A DNA stretch of 64,000 bases from Crossaster papposus (GCA_037893245.1 JBAIAA010000507.1:1488001-1552000); one strand, 5' to 3'; positions 22,702 through 63,689 are shown, counted from the stretch's first letter. A program made the numbers and translations. The notes: generated by a model from the letters alone, not told the origin.

Positions 22702-24140
22702 ATAACCCTAACCCTCCAGGGTATTTTGGCTAGAACTCCTGCCAAACGCATCAGATTGTGTGACTATTGGCTGCAGAGTGCAGCGAGATCCATCAAACTG
22801 CTTCAGAGTCTGTGGTCACAGAACGCAGCAGGATCCATCTCTGGCATTGTTGAATGGGGATAGTAGCTCTCAATAGTCTTAGACTGTAGTTGTTTAGACA
22901 CTGTTGTTGACAGCTAAATCCCTCAAAGTGCACCAGACTTGTTTACCTAATGCACTGCGCTGTGTCTCGCAGGGTTATTGTTAATAATGTTTTGCTCTGC
23001 ATGAGAGAGGCAGGAATTAGTTGCTGATGACCAAAATCAATTACAGTCGGGCAATTGCAAGAAGGAGTTGAGGCTCCCTTTCTTGCTGTCAAGAAGGTAT
23101 TGTGCACAGAGCCCATGTGCCTTCAAGTTCATAGATCTGCCAAGTTTTGCCAACTACATGTAGTGATCTATGACAAGGCCATAGCACTTGATCATGGTAG
23201 CATCATGCTGCTCGATGCAAAGGCTCTCATTGACATGCCCTGGTTTGACCAGCCCAGGTTAGAAAAGGCAAAGGGATACTGTCTCTCTTGTAATTATTGA
23301 GTCATGCATGCCATCATGATTTACATTAGCTGATCATCAGGTGTGTCAGGGTGAAATTATAGTGACCACGCCTAGAACCGGTCTACAGAATCGCAGGCAC
23401 TCAAAGATGAGTCGGTCTTGTCGTGCCAAGAAATTCTGTCAGTTATCTGGCATAAGACTGCATGTAGTTATACCACTGCCAATAATTATTAGCTTACTAT
23501 AGCTGAGTGGTACTGTGTGAGGTATATGCTGGATAGTTAACAAATACCCTGTGCTTCTTCGGACTCGAGAATTAGAAGACTGCATTACTTACTTACTGCA
23601 CCTGAAAAGTGAAAACAACTGACGGGATGCATTTGGCAGATGCTCAAAGATTCTACTACCTAGACATCATCTATAACTTAAGCGCTAATAAGCTGATTGG
23701 ATAGTTGACTAACTTTACTTGGTACATAGAACTCTCACCCCAACCCCCTAGGCCCTTTTGGCTAGGAATCATCCTCAATCCTCATATTACCAGTATGTAC
23801 AAATTGGATTCATCCTCGATCCTCAAATCATCGGTTATTTCTTGCATTTGTTCAGTGAAGGGGTGATGCACTGCCTCAATCCTCCAAAATCCTCATTCAA
23901 TCAATGCTATGGGTTGAATCATCCCAGTGCCAATGACATCTAGAAGCAGTGTGGTGGTATATCGAGCATAATGAACGGTTGCATTGTGCATGGCTTAACA
24001 TAACGAATGTTGGGTACAACCTAATTATTGGCCCATTGCATCCTCCAAAATCACTTTTTGTCATTCATCTTCTTTTCTAAAACATCCTCCGAAACTGCAA
24101 TGAGGATTTGTTGAGGATTGATGACCAGGGTTAGGGTTAA
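22702..24140. repeat. Possible long family H element
   Basis: Left end ATAA, CCCTAACCCTCCAGGG with TATTTTGGCTAGAAC; right end GACCAGGGTTAGGG, TTAA. The left side matches the small copies at 24224 and 27527. The right side (GAGGATTTGTTGAGGATTG) matches the GAAGGATTGAGG type at 4328. It may be one 1.4-kb element or two fragments. Several open frames inside show no recognisable protein. Confidence 0.4.
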
Positions 24141-24223
24141 ACTTGGGATGATGTACACTGTGCTGATCAGGATTTAAGACCATCACTGATGAATGTGCAG
24201 TATGGTCAACCCAACTAGGTTAA

Positions 24224-24373
24224 TTAACCCTAACCCTCCAGGGTATTTTGGCTAGAAACCCTGCCAGACGCAACAGATTGCATACTTTGTCACATTGACT
24301 TGTGTGCAGAGTCCAGCAAGGTCAAGCAGTCACCACAGATGCACTGTTCTGGATCTGGCAGGGTTAGGGTTAA
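24224..24373. repeat. 150-bp family H MITE with TTAA duplication
   Basis: TTAA, CCCTAACCCTCCAGGG at the left; CTGGCAGGGTTAGGG, TTAA at the right. It is nearly identical to 27527-27679, with shared TATTTTGGCTAGAAACCCTG and GTGCAGAGTCCAGCAAGGT. Confidence 0.85.
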
Positions 24374-25621
24374 AAATTAAGGGATTTTGTTCCTGAAATA
24401 CCTATGAGTACCATAGACATGTAGTGTCATCTTGGTACTCTCTAAATGATCAGCCACATGATTAAGCTGGGCATGAACATCAGTTGATTTAGTGTTTTAC
24501 ACCCAGCCAGCCAGCTACAGAACCATGTAGGCTTTCCGTCTTCATCTTGCTGTAACTCTAGATCCGTTAGGTACCCAGGTCGACAAAAATCATTCATCTA
24601 TTCATCTTCTTCTGTCAACTACTGGTTTATTTTAAACGAATACATTTTCTTCCTCGTATTAATAAAAAATCAGTTACTAATCACATTGTATTGACATATT
24701 TTTGTATCAAATATCAATAAAAATCGGCGAGATTCACAAGATAGCACAATAAAATGATTTGAATAACATAGCCGACGGCCAAATGTGTGCTGCAATTTGT
24801 TATGCTGTATGAGTCTGTTTCATGATGCAGTATTGAAAAGAGTGATACAAAAAAATCTCAACAGTTTTAAACACATTTGTAAAGTACAGTGTACAACCCA
24901 GTTTTTGATAAAAAAAATTGAAATTATACTTGTTCAGTTTTAAGGTTACACCCCAACAATTATAGCATACAGACATTATTCCACAAAAAGAAATTAAAAT
25001 AAGTTAAGAGGGCCTAATATTTTGATCTGAACAAGATCTTCAGAGACAAAATGGCTGCGTACATGAAACAAACATATAAAGAGGGACAAAAAGAAATGGC
25101 AACTAATTTACAAAGAACACAAACATAATTATATTACAGTGTAGTAACAATGATTTTTCTATATGAAACCAAAAACCACGGAAAAGCTAATTTTGGCAAG
25201 ACATGAAACATGTTATGTGTGGGTGGAATTCAATGTTATTGTGCTGAAATGGCAAGATACATTAATTAGCGTTAATTAACAATGATCTTGAAACTATTAA
25301 ATCTCACCAAAATATGCATTAATCAAAACACGGTTAACTTCAAACCCCTGAATTACTTGCACATATACATGTGTATATTTTAAGTGAACTGAAAACAAAA
25401 GGTGTTTTCCTTTTTCTATTTTTTTTTGTTAGACTGGGCTGTTCATATTTCACTAAAGAAAAGGAACATCATTGATATAAACTTTCTAGAAAAATATGAA
25501 AAGGCTCAAAGGGATTATAACGAAATAACAATTGCACAGATTTTAAATTCGAAATAATCCTGCTTGCGGGACCAGCCATGTTAAAGCAGTATCTTTTTTG
25601 GAATTCCGTTGTAGAAAAGAT
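24374..25621. other. AT-rich spacer downstream of FUNDC, nothing recognised
   Basis: Between the family H element and the minisatellite. No gene, RNA or repeat family recognised. It may hold the far 3' end of the FUNDC transcript. Confidence 0.4.
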
Positions 25622-26106
25622 TTAAAGGTAGGATACACCTTTGAAAATGGGTGGATTTTGGGCCGCCTTTGGGCCGCCTTTGGGCCGCCTTTGGGCCGCC
25701 TTTGGGCCGCCTTTGGGCCGCCTTTGGGCCGCCTTTGGGCCGCCTTTGGGTCGCCTTTGGGTCGCCTTTGGGTCGCCTTTGGGTCGCCTTTGGGTCGCCT
25801 TTGGGTCGCCTTTGGGTCGCCTTTGGGTCGCCTTTGGGTCGCCTTTGGGTCGCCTTTGGGTCGCCTTTGGGTCGCCTTTGGGTCGCCTTTGGGTCGCCTT
25901 TGGGTCGCCTTTGGGTCGCCTTTGGGTCGCCTTTGGGTCGCCTTTGGGTCGCCTTTGGGTCGCCTTTGGGTCGCCTTTGGGTCGCCTTTGGGTCGCCTTT
26001 GGGTCGCCTTTGGGTCGCCTTTGGGTCGCCTTTGGGTCGCCTTTGGGTCGCCTTTGGGTCGCCTTTGGGTTGCCTTTGGGTCGCCTTTGGGTCGCCTTTG
26101 GGTCGC
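25622..26106. repeat. 11-bp minisatellite (about 41 copies) grown from a family A MITE end
   Basis: A family A left end (TTTAAAGGTAGGATACACC, 25622-25640) and GGGTGGATTTTGGG lead into the array at 25657. The unit is TTTGGGCCGCC for about eight copies and then TTTGGGTCGCC to the end. The 11-bp unit has no stop in most frames, which explains the long overlapping frames on both strands. It starts 65 bp after the FUNDC stop codon. Confidence 0.95.
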
Positions 26107-26170
26107 TTTTGCATAACATATACCCCAGATAATACTAAAGTTACTTCAAACAACTGCATAGTAAAATCGA

Positions 26171-29100
26171 CTACATAGCCATTCCTAGGAGAAATCCGGC
26201 ACCAAATCCACCTGATATAACCAGGTTCTTCTTGGCAAGCTGCTTGACCTGTGAAAAATAGGAAAAACAAAATGTACATCGAAATATATTGAGATATTGT
26301 AGTAGGATTTTTCTTCTAGAAAGATTCTCCATTCATTGGTATAGGTAGTGTACGGTGTTGGGGTAGTGGAAGTATGATTTACTCAGTTTTTGAGTGGCCA
26401 TCCTGCATACTTTCCAAGCATTCTAACTTTTGAGTCGCCCCCTCTTCGCACAAAAATGAAGTGCAACTTTATTACAATTCTTGTTCAGTCTTTTGTAATG
26501 ATTATATTGAATTGAAGGATTCCCGTAATACATGTACATGGTTTGACTGTGTATCGCGGAGTGTGAAATCAAAGGTTTCTGTACTTGGAGGCATGATTAA
26601 AGGTAAGATACACCATTGGTAGTTGCTTGAATTATCATGAATGGGTAGATTGTATTTTATAGTAAATATCGTTTAACTGTCCGAAATTTTACAATCATGG
26701 ATGCTGAGAAAAGCACGAAAATCAGCGTTTGTTTTCAACCGGCGTCGAGCAGTTATTATTATGTTATCTTTGTTTTTCTTCATAAAATTCAATTTTTTTA
26801 AAATAATTACAGGATATCTAGCGCACACAATCATTTTGCTGGATGCCTAGAATCAATATTTATTTTCAAATGAGTAAAATATTTTTTAATAATTCGGTAG
26901 TAAATATTTTTCGATATCTGCAAATGGTTTATCCTACTTTTAATATTAGGGGCTGTCCAAAGTTGTCAACATTTTTAAGGTCGTACAGAGCGTACTACTT
27001 TTCAAGATCCCCCCTCCCTCCCCCCAAAGTAGTACTTTTCAACATTTAGTCCAAACACCGGTAGAGCGCGGTGGGGCATTGCGTGCACGATGTCCATGCA
27101 CAGCTGTGGGAACGAGTCGCAGTAAAGTCGTGTCAAAGGTTATTCATTCACGCTTGGCACATTCGCGCGCTTATTCAGGGCTAGTATATAGGGCATCAAT
27201 ACATTAGTATGTACACCGCATGGTTAACGCCGTTGCGCTATACGAAATCATTGCCAACTCGGTCGCCGCGGCGTGAAGGGCGGGCGGCGTCAAAAGTATC
27301 TCATTCTCGCAAGCTACGTACTGTATAGCTAGCCAGGGACGCATCATCCCCCCTGTCGTATGCTTTGTACGACCATTAAAATGTTGAAAACTTTGGACGG
27401 CCCCTTAGAGACGGTGTTGTTCAATGTGACATTTGTTTTAACCCTAAACTCCCCAGGGTGTGTGCAAAATCATAGTGATTTTGAATGATTTGGGAGGGTT
27501 AGGGATACTTAATGATACTGATTTTCTTAACCCTAACCCTCCAGGGTATTTTGGCTAGAAACCCTGCCAGACGAAACAGATTGCATACTTTATCACATTG
27601 ACTTGTGTGCAGAGTCCAGCAAGGTGAAGCAGTCACCACAGATGCACTTATGTGCTGGATCTGGCAGGGTTAGGGTTACAATAATTAATGTCATCTGGGG
27701 GAATTGACTTAATTGTTTGTTATATTGTTTTATGTCTTTCTTTTTGTTATATTGATGTACATGTACAGGTATTATTGTTTTAATTAACTGTATTTGTATC
27801 CTGTGCCATGAATTTGTGCGAATAAAGATATTATTATTATTATTACACTGACCTGGTTTGCAACTGTCTGAATGTAGGGGGTGCTTTGTTGCACCTGTGA
27901 TTGCACCTTCTCCTTGGTTTTGTTGACGTCTTTTTCAAGCTTTTTCCAGTTGATCTTGATGTGGCCCGAGTGGTAGCCGATCTAATCATAACGGGATGAA
28001 AAGAGTACGGTGATGCATGAAACAAGACAAACAAGATTATTATTTCATTTACTTTACAAATAATTTACTGAGACCTACAGATGTCCACTCTACAGGAAAT
28101 CGTCACATTCTCTGATACTACATTATAAAGTGGCTTCGTATTTAGGGTAATAGGAATCTTTTCGGGTACATGTCGGTGCCTTGTCCTTGCCAAAGACCAC
28201 TGGATTCGACATCATGAAAATTCGACCATTCGAATATAGGCATAGCATTTTCACGCAGTCAACTACCATTCAGCAGTCGCGCTGGCCCACGTTGCATATC
28301 TAATTCACAAAGGAATTTCGTTCGTGCGCGTAGTACGTGTTGATAATAGCAGTTCTGCGATCGCTGATTGGCTCCCAAGGAAAGCCTGCTTAGAAATAAG
28401 GAAAAAGTTAAACCGCTAGAAGCATTTTGCAAAGACGTATGCGTGAGCGAAGGAACTGGTCTGTCGTTAGCGGGGGCACCGCGTGAAAAGATTACGCGAC
28501 GTACACGATCGTTCAAACACGTTCGTCTTTGGAAAAGACTAGTCGGGGCCAAATTGAACGACAACATCCAAACTTTACTTACCAGGACGACCAGAAGTCC
28601 TCCCCCTACTGCTGTTGCTGCAGCCTTGCCGACTTTCTGGAACAAATAACCCGCAACCCTGTCCAAACAAGAAAACATACACGAGGAAATACTCAAACTT
28701 GTCAAAGCCTTATGTCAACCAACAAAAATGGTTTGAATTACAGAAACATACAATTTTGCATTTTAAAATGTGATGTGTATTTGGGCTCCAAATAGACTCC
28801 ACATCTCCGAGCCGAGGCGCGGGATTATCTTTAACAAAACTCGATTCGAGGCGGGTTCAGGCCCGGGAAGCACACCCACGCATTTCCGGCCTTGCTCGCT
28901 GCTGACAGACATTTCCGGCCTTGCTCGTGAAGTGTAATGCGTCATCTGTTTTGAATCTGGGGACAACTTTGCGTTTATATACGTCCTCCAGCGCGAACTG
29001 GTTAAGAGTAATAATAGGACAAACAAAATAATATATGCGTCATTTATTTCTGTTGGAAAGTTGATATTAGCTCCCATGAGGTTTTGGAAGAGTGGCAAAC

Positions 29101-30135
29101 TATAGCTTCCGGAGCTTTGCCTTAGGAACTATACATATGTAGTTTGTCAACTTCAATTGCCTCAGTAAGAGAGCTCATATCAACTACCCAACCTGCCGGA
29201 AACCTTGTTATATTTGTGTGACAAGTCAAGTAGCTAGCCAACCCTACCAGCCCGCAGATCCTCCGATAGCAACCTGCACCGGCACCGATTTCTTAGAGAG
29301 CTCTCCATCTAGTGCCTTCTCCAGCCAATTTCTGCCCGTCTCTGCGACGGCTAGAATCTCAAACATGCTGTCGTCAATGCCGGCATTGTTATCTGCCACA
29401 AGATAGAACCAACAAGGTTTAACTACCGGTACAGGAACAGACGAGCATTACAGTTTCAGACGTACTGGTACTGAAAGATACCTTTTTGAGGACTTCAGTT
29501 TAGAAGAGCTTGTAAGAGCAGCTGGTTGCCAAAAACCCCATGGGGCAGCCTAAACGCATGTCTGCCGTCTAGTGTAGAGCTGAACATGCAACAGTGTAGT
29601 CCGAGTTTAGTTATCGCTACTACGCCAGATAATGTCCAAATGTTAAAAAAGAGATAACTAGAGTCCAGTACAGTAACTCGGACTAGCAACAGTGTCTTTT
29701 CCCCCCTTTTTTTTACTTTTTCGTTACAGATAGATAGAGACACAAATGTTGGAGTCAATTTAAAACTAATTATAATAAAGAAGAACATTTAATTTAAAAT
29801 ATTTTGGGGAATATTATTTTAGGAATCGCGAATTTATCCTTATAAAATTCAATTTTTCGGTAATTACAGGATATCTAGCCTCATAATTAAATACAGTTCG
29901 TCAACACGACGGGAATTCCCCCTAATCCGGTGATGAAGAACATGCAAAATTCGGTTCAAATTTCTCCCCCTACGTACGTTAGAAAGACTTCATTTGTTCA
30001 TAATCAGCAGAATTACTAAGCACAGTTTTAATTATTAGTACTTTATCAAAGACATTTCTGAAAAACAAAGAAATTTTAAATATTATGCCATTTTTATAAA
30101 AGAAAAAGTACAGTACCTCCCGCTGCACTCGCCAT
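26171..30135 (-). CDS. FUNDC1: FUN14 domain-containing protein (FUNDC1/2 orthologue)
   Basis: Five minus-strand exons: 30135-30117, 29392-29248, 28658-28583, 27981-27853, 26248-26171. They join in phase to 148 residues (human FUNDC1 155, FUNDC2 189). The start is MASAAGDNNAGIDDSMFEIL; F17-E-I-L20 is a LIR-type (F/W/Y)xx(L/I/V) motif in the place of the YEVL of FUNDC1, with D13, D14 and S15 just before it. Then come QVAIGGSAG-W, VAGYLFQKVGKAAATAVGGG (FUN14 core, membrane segments), IGYHSGHIKINWKKLEKDVN and C-terminal KKNLVISGGFGAGFLLGMAM. FUNDC1 is an outer mitochondrial membrane receptor that binds LC3 in hypoxic mitophagy. Symbol is by motif; it may be the common ancestor of FUNDC1 and FUNDC2. 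It converges with CMC4 and diverges from RCBTB. Confidence 0.93.
26597..26943 (+). repeat. MITE family A in last FUNDC intron
   Basis: TTAA, AGGTAAGATACACCATTGG at the left; GGTTTATCCTACTT, TTAA at the right. The interior has ACAATCATGGATGCTGAGAAA. Slightly diverged complete copy. Confidence 0.8.
26949..27404. repeat. 456-bp element, GGGGCTGTCCAAAGTT ends, TTA duplication
   Basis: Left GGGGCTGTCCAAAGTTGTCA, right TTTGGACGGCCCC; TTA flanks both sides. The termini extend imperfectly to GTCGTACA / TGTACGACC. It abuts the previous family A element. The interior is GC-rich and non-coding. Confidence 0.7.
27438..27508. repeat. Short family H-like element
   Basis: TTAA, CCCTAAACTCCCCAGGG at the left; GGGAGGGTTAGGG with ATAC at the right. 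About 71 bp, probably an internally deleted copy. Confidence 0.5.
27527..27679. repeat. Family H MITE
   Basis: TTAA, CCCTAACCCTCCAGGG at the left; CTGGCAGGGTTAGGG, TTAC at the right (one mismatch in the right TTAA). Near-identical to 24224-24373 over its whole length. Confidence 0.8.
28800..29005 (-). repeat. MITE family B, left end missing, in FUNDC intron
   Basis: Starts inside the family at CCGAGCCGAGGCGCGGG and ends CCAGCGCGAACTGG, TTAA. Spans the standard interior (GGCCTTGCTCGCTGCTGACAG). Confidence 0.75.
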
Positions 30136-30503
30136 CGTGATAATTGATGATCTTAATTAATTCGATCCCGATTATTGTGCACTCGATATTAATTGTATTC
30201 GATTCCTCCCGCAAGTTTCTCCAACATTAATAAGCGCACCATGGAGTCCTTACAAATCGATTCTTAATTTATCTTTAAGCCTGGCAAGTACGACATTAGT
30301 CGATACTAATCATTACCGGTATCGAGATCAGAATCAGAAATAGCGAATTCGATTTTGAAGAATGATTTTAGAACCGATTTCGCTAAATTATTCTCAATCT
30401 CAGTGAGTCTACTCACTTTTTTTGCGGATTCGGAGACATTTGGTAAAGTATTTTACAGTACAAACCTCAAATTGTCTGTGTGTTACATGATGAATACTTG
30501 CAT

Positions 30504-30585
30504 CTTTCTCGCTGGCTTTTTCTCGCACAGCAAAAGTATACTGCTGCTACAGTATGTGCTGGAGAAAATTAAGCCAGCGAGAAAG
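30504..30585. ncRNA. Imperfect 82-nt hairpin, pre-miRNA-like
   Basis: Outer stem CTTTCTCGCTGGCTT / AAGCCAGCGAGAAAG is perfect over 15 bp. Inner pairs TTTCTC/GAGAAA and CAGCA/TGCTG, then AGTATACTG / CAGTATGTG, close on a short loop CTGCTA. Length and shape fit a miRNA precursor or a small foldback transposon; no known miRNA was recognised. Confidence 0.3.
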
Positions 30586-31769
30586 TACATGTAATGATGT
30601 ACTGTGTTGCCACTAATTTGGTCGGCTGCTAGTGCTATGCTGTGTACGTACAGTATGTACACTGTATGTTCTGTTGAAAAGATGAATTTTAGACGGGGAA
30701 ACGTTTCCATTATTGTTACTCTGAATCTCCTCCATTTCTGTCGATCAAGAATATAATTGGCTTTAATTTGTTTATTCCTGTTTTACATACCTTACTCCTT
30801 TTTCTACAGTTTCGCAAAATGTATGAGTTAATTTATGTAAGGGGATTCCTAGCTACTCGACAAGCTCTGCTTTTGGGGGATCCTCTTCCACATATCTAAG
30901 TTGAATAAGAATGTATATGTATATTTGGAAATTAATATCTAATATCTCAATATAAAAGACGAATATATTACTTTCTAATTCTATTGGGGTTTTTTCTGAG
31001 ATGTGGTAAAAATAATAAAGAATGAATAAATAAAAAAGAAAACAGTGAAAATGCACTCAACTTTCTTAATACATGAATTTTTATTTACAAAACAATTCAC
31101 GTGCAACAGTTGTACTTACTGCTACTGCAGTGCTATTACCTAATTTTCAATCTTATTACATATATTTTTAACTAAAGATTGGCAATTTCAGTACTACTAC
31201 ATGCAGTACTAGTACTACTCACTAGCTCATAGTTGTAGCTAAAAATGCTTAAAGCTTCAGGCTTGTGATGGGTACTATATAGAAAGCAAATTAAACATCC
31301 TATCTTAATCTTAATGACCATGTACATGACACCCCCCCCCCCCCCCCTCCCAATCTCAAATTTTAATCCTGATTTTGATTTGCTGGGTCACAAATACATT
31401 TTTTAAACATTTAATGAATTATTTTTAAATTGTTTGGCATGCATCCTGCAGAATGTGTACATTTCTTGAATATATGCATCAATTACAATGTAGGGTGTGT
31501 CACCGCCACAACAACGTCTAGGCTTGAGTCATGACTACCAAGACAGTAAACTACAGTGTACATATATGTACATGTACATATACACATTATGTGAGACATA
31601 TGCGATTTTGAACATGCAGATCGTTTAAGAAGTGCTGCCTAATGTAGTTCCTCTCTTGCATGGGTTGAGAGTTGAGCAAATTTGAGTTCTAGTTATAGGC
31701 CCTTTTCTAAACAAAAGTTGAGAGTTGAACTTTTAACTTCAAGCATTTTGTCGAGGGCCAATGGTAAGT

Positions 31770-32250
31770 TTTGTCATAATAATAATCCTGGTACTTACGT
31801 AGCGCTTTTTAACGTGTACAACGATCTCAAAGTGCTTTACAGTTGTTACCCTGGGGCCAATTTCATAGAGCTGCTAATCATAAAAATTTGCTTAGCATGA
31901 ATATTTGTCCTTGACAATAACAGGGTTACAGACCAAATTTTCAAGTGATTTTTATTGTTTTTGATTGATAATCAGCTGCTGTTTTGCTTAGCATGAAAAA
32001 CACGTAGTATTTTGGCTGTTAACTTGGTTTTTAATGAGCAAGACTTTTTTGTGCTAAGCACATTTTTGTGCTTAGCAGCTCTATGAAATTGGCCCCTGTT
32101 CGTCAGGCCCTGGACCACGCGGAAGCCTTTTGATGGCGCTCATTCGGCCTGGACCCTCACAGGTACCCATTTATACTCCTGTGTGGAGAGAGGCAATTGT
32201 AGTTATGTGTCTTGCCCAAGGGCACAAACCTCATGTCCTTGCCCTTGGCG
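31770..32250 (+). repeat. SINE-like repeat interrupted by a family E MITE
   Basis: Left part TTACGTAGCGCTTTTTAACG and CAAAGTGCTTTACAG; right part GGTACCCATTTATACTCCTG and CTTGCCCAAGGGCACAAACC. The MITE at 31853-32096 separates them. Confidence 0.55.
31853..32096. repeat. MITE family E, best-preserved copy
   Basis: Ends GGGGCCAATTTCATAGAGCT / AGCTCTATGAAATTGGCCCC are perfect over 20 bp. Repeated internal TGCTTAGCA motifs. 244 bp, no reading frame. Confidence 0.9.
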
Positions 32251-32320
32251 TGTTTGTGCGTCATCCAATTTGAATCTGGGGAAAAAACTTTGCGTTTATC
32301 ATCCAGCGCGAACTGGTTAA
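32248..32320 (-). repeat. MITE family B, right-end fragment
   Basis: Only the last ~70 bp: GGCGTGTTTGTGCGTCATCC to GCGCGAACTGG, TTAA. Confidence 0.65.
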
Positions 32321-32502
32321 GAAATAATGGATTGTTTTACAGGATCAAGGATGGTTCCTACTTCGTAGCCTAAAGGGCCTAGCTCTAGCTGTTTAGGGTT
32401 ATAAATGTGTAAGGTTCTATATATATATATATATATATTTTTCTTTAACTACAGTCTAGTAACCAATCACAGCGGAGCCTGAACACCTCTAGTCAGGCCA
32501 GG

Positions 32503-61588
<29,086 letters not shown>

Positions 61589-61987
61589 TTAAAGGGATCG
61601 TATACGTTTGGTAATTACTCCAAAAATTAATGGCAATACAAACTTACTTGGTAAGAAGTACAGCAGCTTTGGATAGTATAATGCATTTTTAGAAACTGTT
61701 CACTTCGAAGTACTGCGGTTATGGAAAAAGATATCACTTTTTATCCCCAACAATTTTCATCTGAGAAGCGTTAATTACTGCAGTGACGTTCCTCAGATTG
61801 TGTATTTCAATGCAGATTATTCTTCCTGCGTGGACATAACCGCTCCAGATTTTCGGCAATATCTCAAAATCGCTACCACCCTTTGAAAGGAAATTTTTAC
61901 AGGTTAGTTTTATGGTATATATCTATAACTACATAGGATTGAAACAAACAGTCGGTTCCAATTACCAAACGTATACGATCCCTTTAA
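61589..61987. repeat. MITE family C
   Basis: TTAA, AGGGATCGTATACGTTTGG at the left; CCAAACGTATACGATCCCT, TTAA at the right, perfect 19-bp TIRs. Confidence 0.92.
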
Positions 61988-62173
61988 GCATGTTGCGGCA
62001 ATACAACTATACAATATGTAAAAAGATCGGAAAGGAATTTACTCTATCCATTTTCTTGTCGTACAGGGTGTATACAAAAAAATTGCAACAAAATATAATG
62101 GAATACCACACGTATAGAATGTATAACTAACATCGATAATATAGATATGGTTTCAAAGATACTGGTTTCCCCT

Positions 62174-62529
62174 TTAAAGGTAGGATACACCATTGGTAAT
62201 TGCTTGAATTGTCATGAATGGGTAGATTTGGGGGTTGTATTTTATAGTAAATATCGTTTAACTGACCTATCCGAAGTTTTACAATCATGGATGGCGACAA
62301 AAGCACGAAAAACAGCGTTTGTTTTCAACCGGCGTCGTGCAGTTATTCTTATGTTATTTGTGGTTTTTTCTTTATAAAATTATATTTTTCAGAATAATTA
62401 CAGGATATTTAGCGCAATCATTTTGCTGGATGCCTAGAATCATCAATTACTTTCAGATGAGTAAGATATCTCTTAATAATTCGGTAGTAATTTGTTTCGA
62501 TATCTGCAAATGGTGTATCCTACCTTTAA
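62174..62529 (+). repeat. MITE family A, good copy with empty internal TTAA site
   Basis: TTAA, AGGTAGGATACACCATTGG at the left; AATGGTGTATCCTACCT, TTAA at the right; 356 bp. Its ATATCGTTTAACTGACC is the unoccupied counterpart of the site used by family B at 2971. Nested in the sequence shared with 60070-60180. Confidence 0.92.
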
Positions 62530-63126
62530 AATGAGACATCAAACGTCAAAATATGAAGAAGAAAAAATTGACAGAACTATGAATGATTTTGACAAAAAAT
62601 TGACCACGGGACCCCACTCATTATGCGCAGTCTATTGTTAGTTTGTGGTGTCGATGACGACGTGTAGTTAGCAATGGTGTTATTTTTTATTTTTTATTTT
62701 AAACCTCTGCAGTTTTTGTAGAGTTTTAATAATATAATACATAATGACGTACATGTACATATGCAGCTGTTTTGAAAGCATGCACAAAACTAAATTCACG
62801 GACCTTTGCTCACTTAAAAAAAATTAACCTCACAGGTCTAAACGGTTATTATTACTTAATAATAATAACTACAATAACCTTTAATGGATTATACAACATT
62901 TGTAAACATAAACAAATAAAATAAAATAAAAACTATTATGAAATACCTTACTGGGCTGTTGGCATCTGGTGTGCTGATATTGTCAAGAAAAGTGGTATTT
63001 TCATATCAATCTCTAACGCTGGTCGGCCGACCAGCGTTTGAAACCAACCTAGCTTTTTGGAAATACAACCCCCAATTTACCATATTTAGTTAGTCAGCAT
63101 TTTTTAGCAATCGATATGAACGGGTA

Positions 63127-63527
63127 GCGTAATTTTTTTTCCTAGGAGGGTTAGGGGTAATTATCATAAATGGGCGGCTCTAGACCCCTCGCGTCATGAT
63201 TATTCAGTAGTTTTAACAATGACGCTAGTTATTGCTCATTCAACTAGTTACACGTATAGCCTAAAGGTACATTAAAGCACTTAGGTAGCTTAGTGGATAA
63301 TGGGTTAGGTTATAGATCGTTTGACTGGGGTTCGAATTCGGTCTCTGCTTATTTTTCATTGACGATATTTGGTATCTAAGTTTGTTGTTGGAGTGAGTTT
63401 AATTTAAGGGAAAGTAAGGATCTGAGAACCCAAGTGTCTTCCACTCAGTGTGGTGTAGAGCCGCCCATTTATGATAATTACCCCTAACCCTGCTATAGGA
63501 AACAAAAATTACGCGAACGGGTACAAG
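63127..63527. repeat. Inverted-repeat element enclosing a tRNA-like SINE head
   Basis: Arms of about 43 bp or more: GGGTTAGGGGTAATTATCAT and GGGCGGCTCTA at the left, TAGAGCCGCCC and ATGATAATTACCCCTAACCC at the right. Imperfect pairing extends to GTAGCGTAATTTTTTTTCC. Within it GGTAGCTTAGTGGATAATGG and GGGGTTCGAATTCGG are A- and B-box-like. Confidence 0.8.
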
Positions 63528-63689
63528 CCAGCTAGACTAGTACCCTGACCGTACAAAAATCCATGACATTTATACATTGCTCCTTTTCATCTTAAGTGTG
63601 GTGAGGAAACCAGACTACAAGAAATTGATTTGATATATTTTTTTCTAGATCTACGGACACAAACGTTCAAACAAGTCAGTGTAATAATA

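Larger units (their letters stand above)
30136..32454. other. Head-to-head spacer between FUNDC and RCBTB
   Basis: About 2.3 kb between the FUNDC start codon and the first RCBTB coding exon. It holds a hairpin (30504-30585), a C-run (31331-31348), a SINE with nested MITE (31770-32250) and a family B fragment. Promoters for both genes should be here, but no core motif was convincing. Confidence 0.4.

Noticed and set aside
25581-26279. Long repeat frames over the 11-bp array on both strands
   Set aside because: The unit lacks stop codons in most frames, so several overlapping frames are open at once. The true gene here is the last FUNDC exon at 26171-26248.
24224-27679. Interstitial telomere arrays
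   Set aside because: Only two units at each site, and each is paired with an inverted copy and a TTAA flank, so they are better read as transposon ends.
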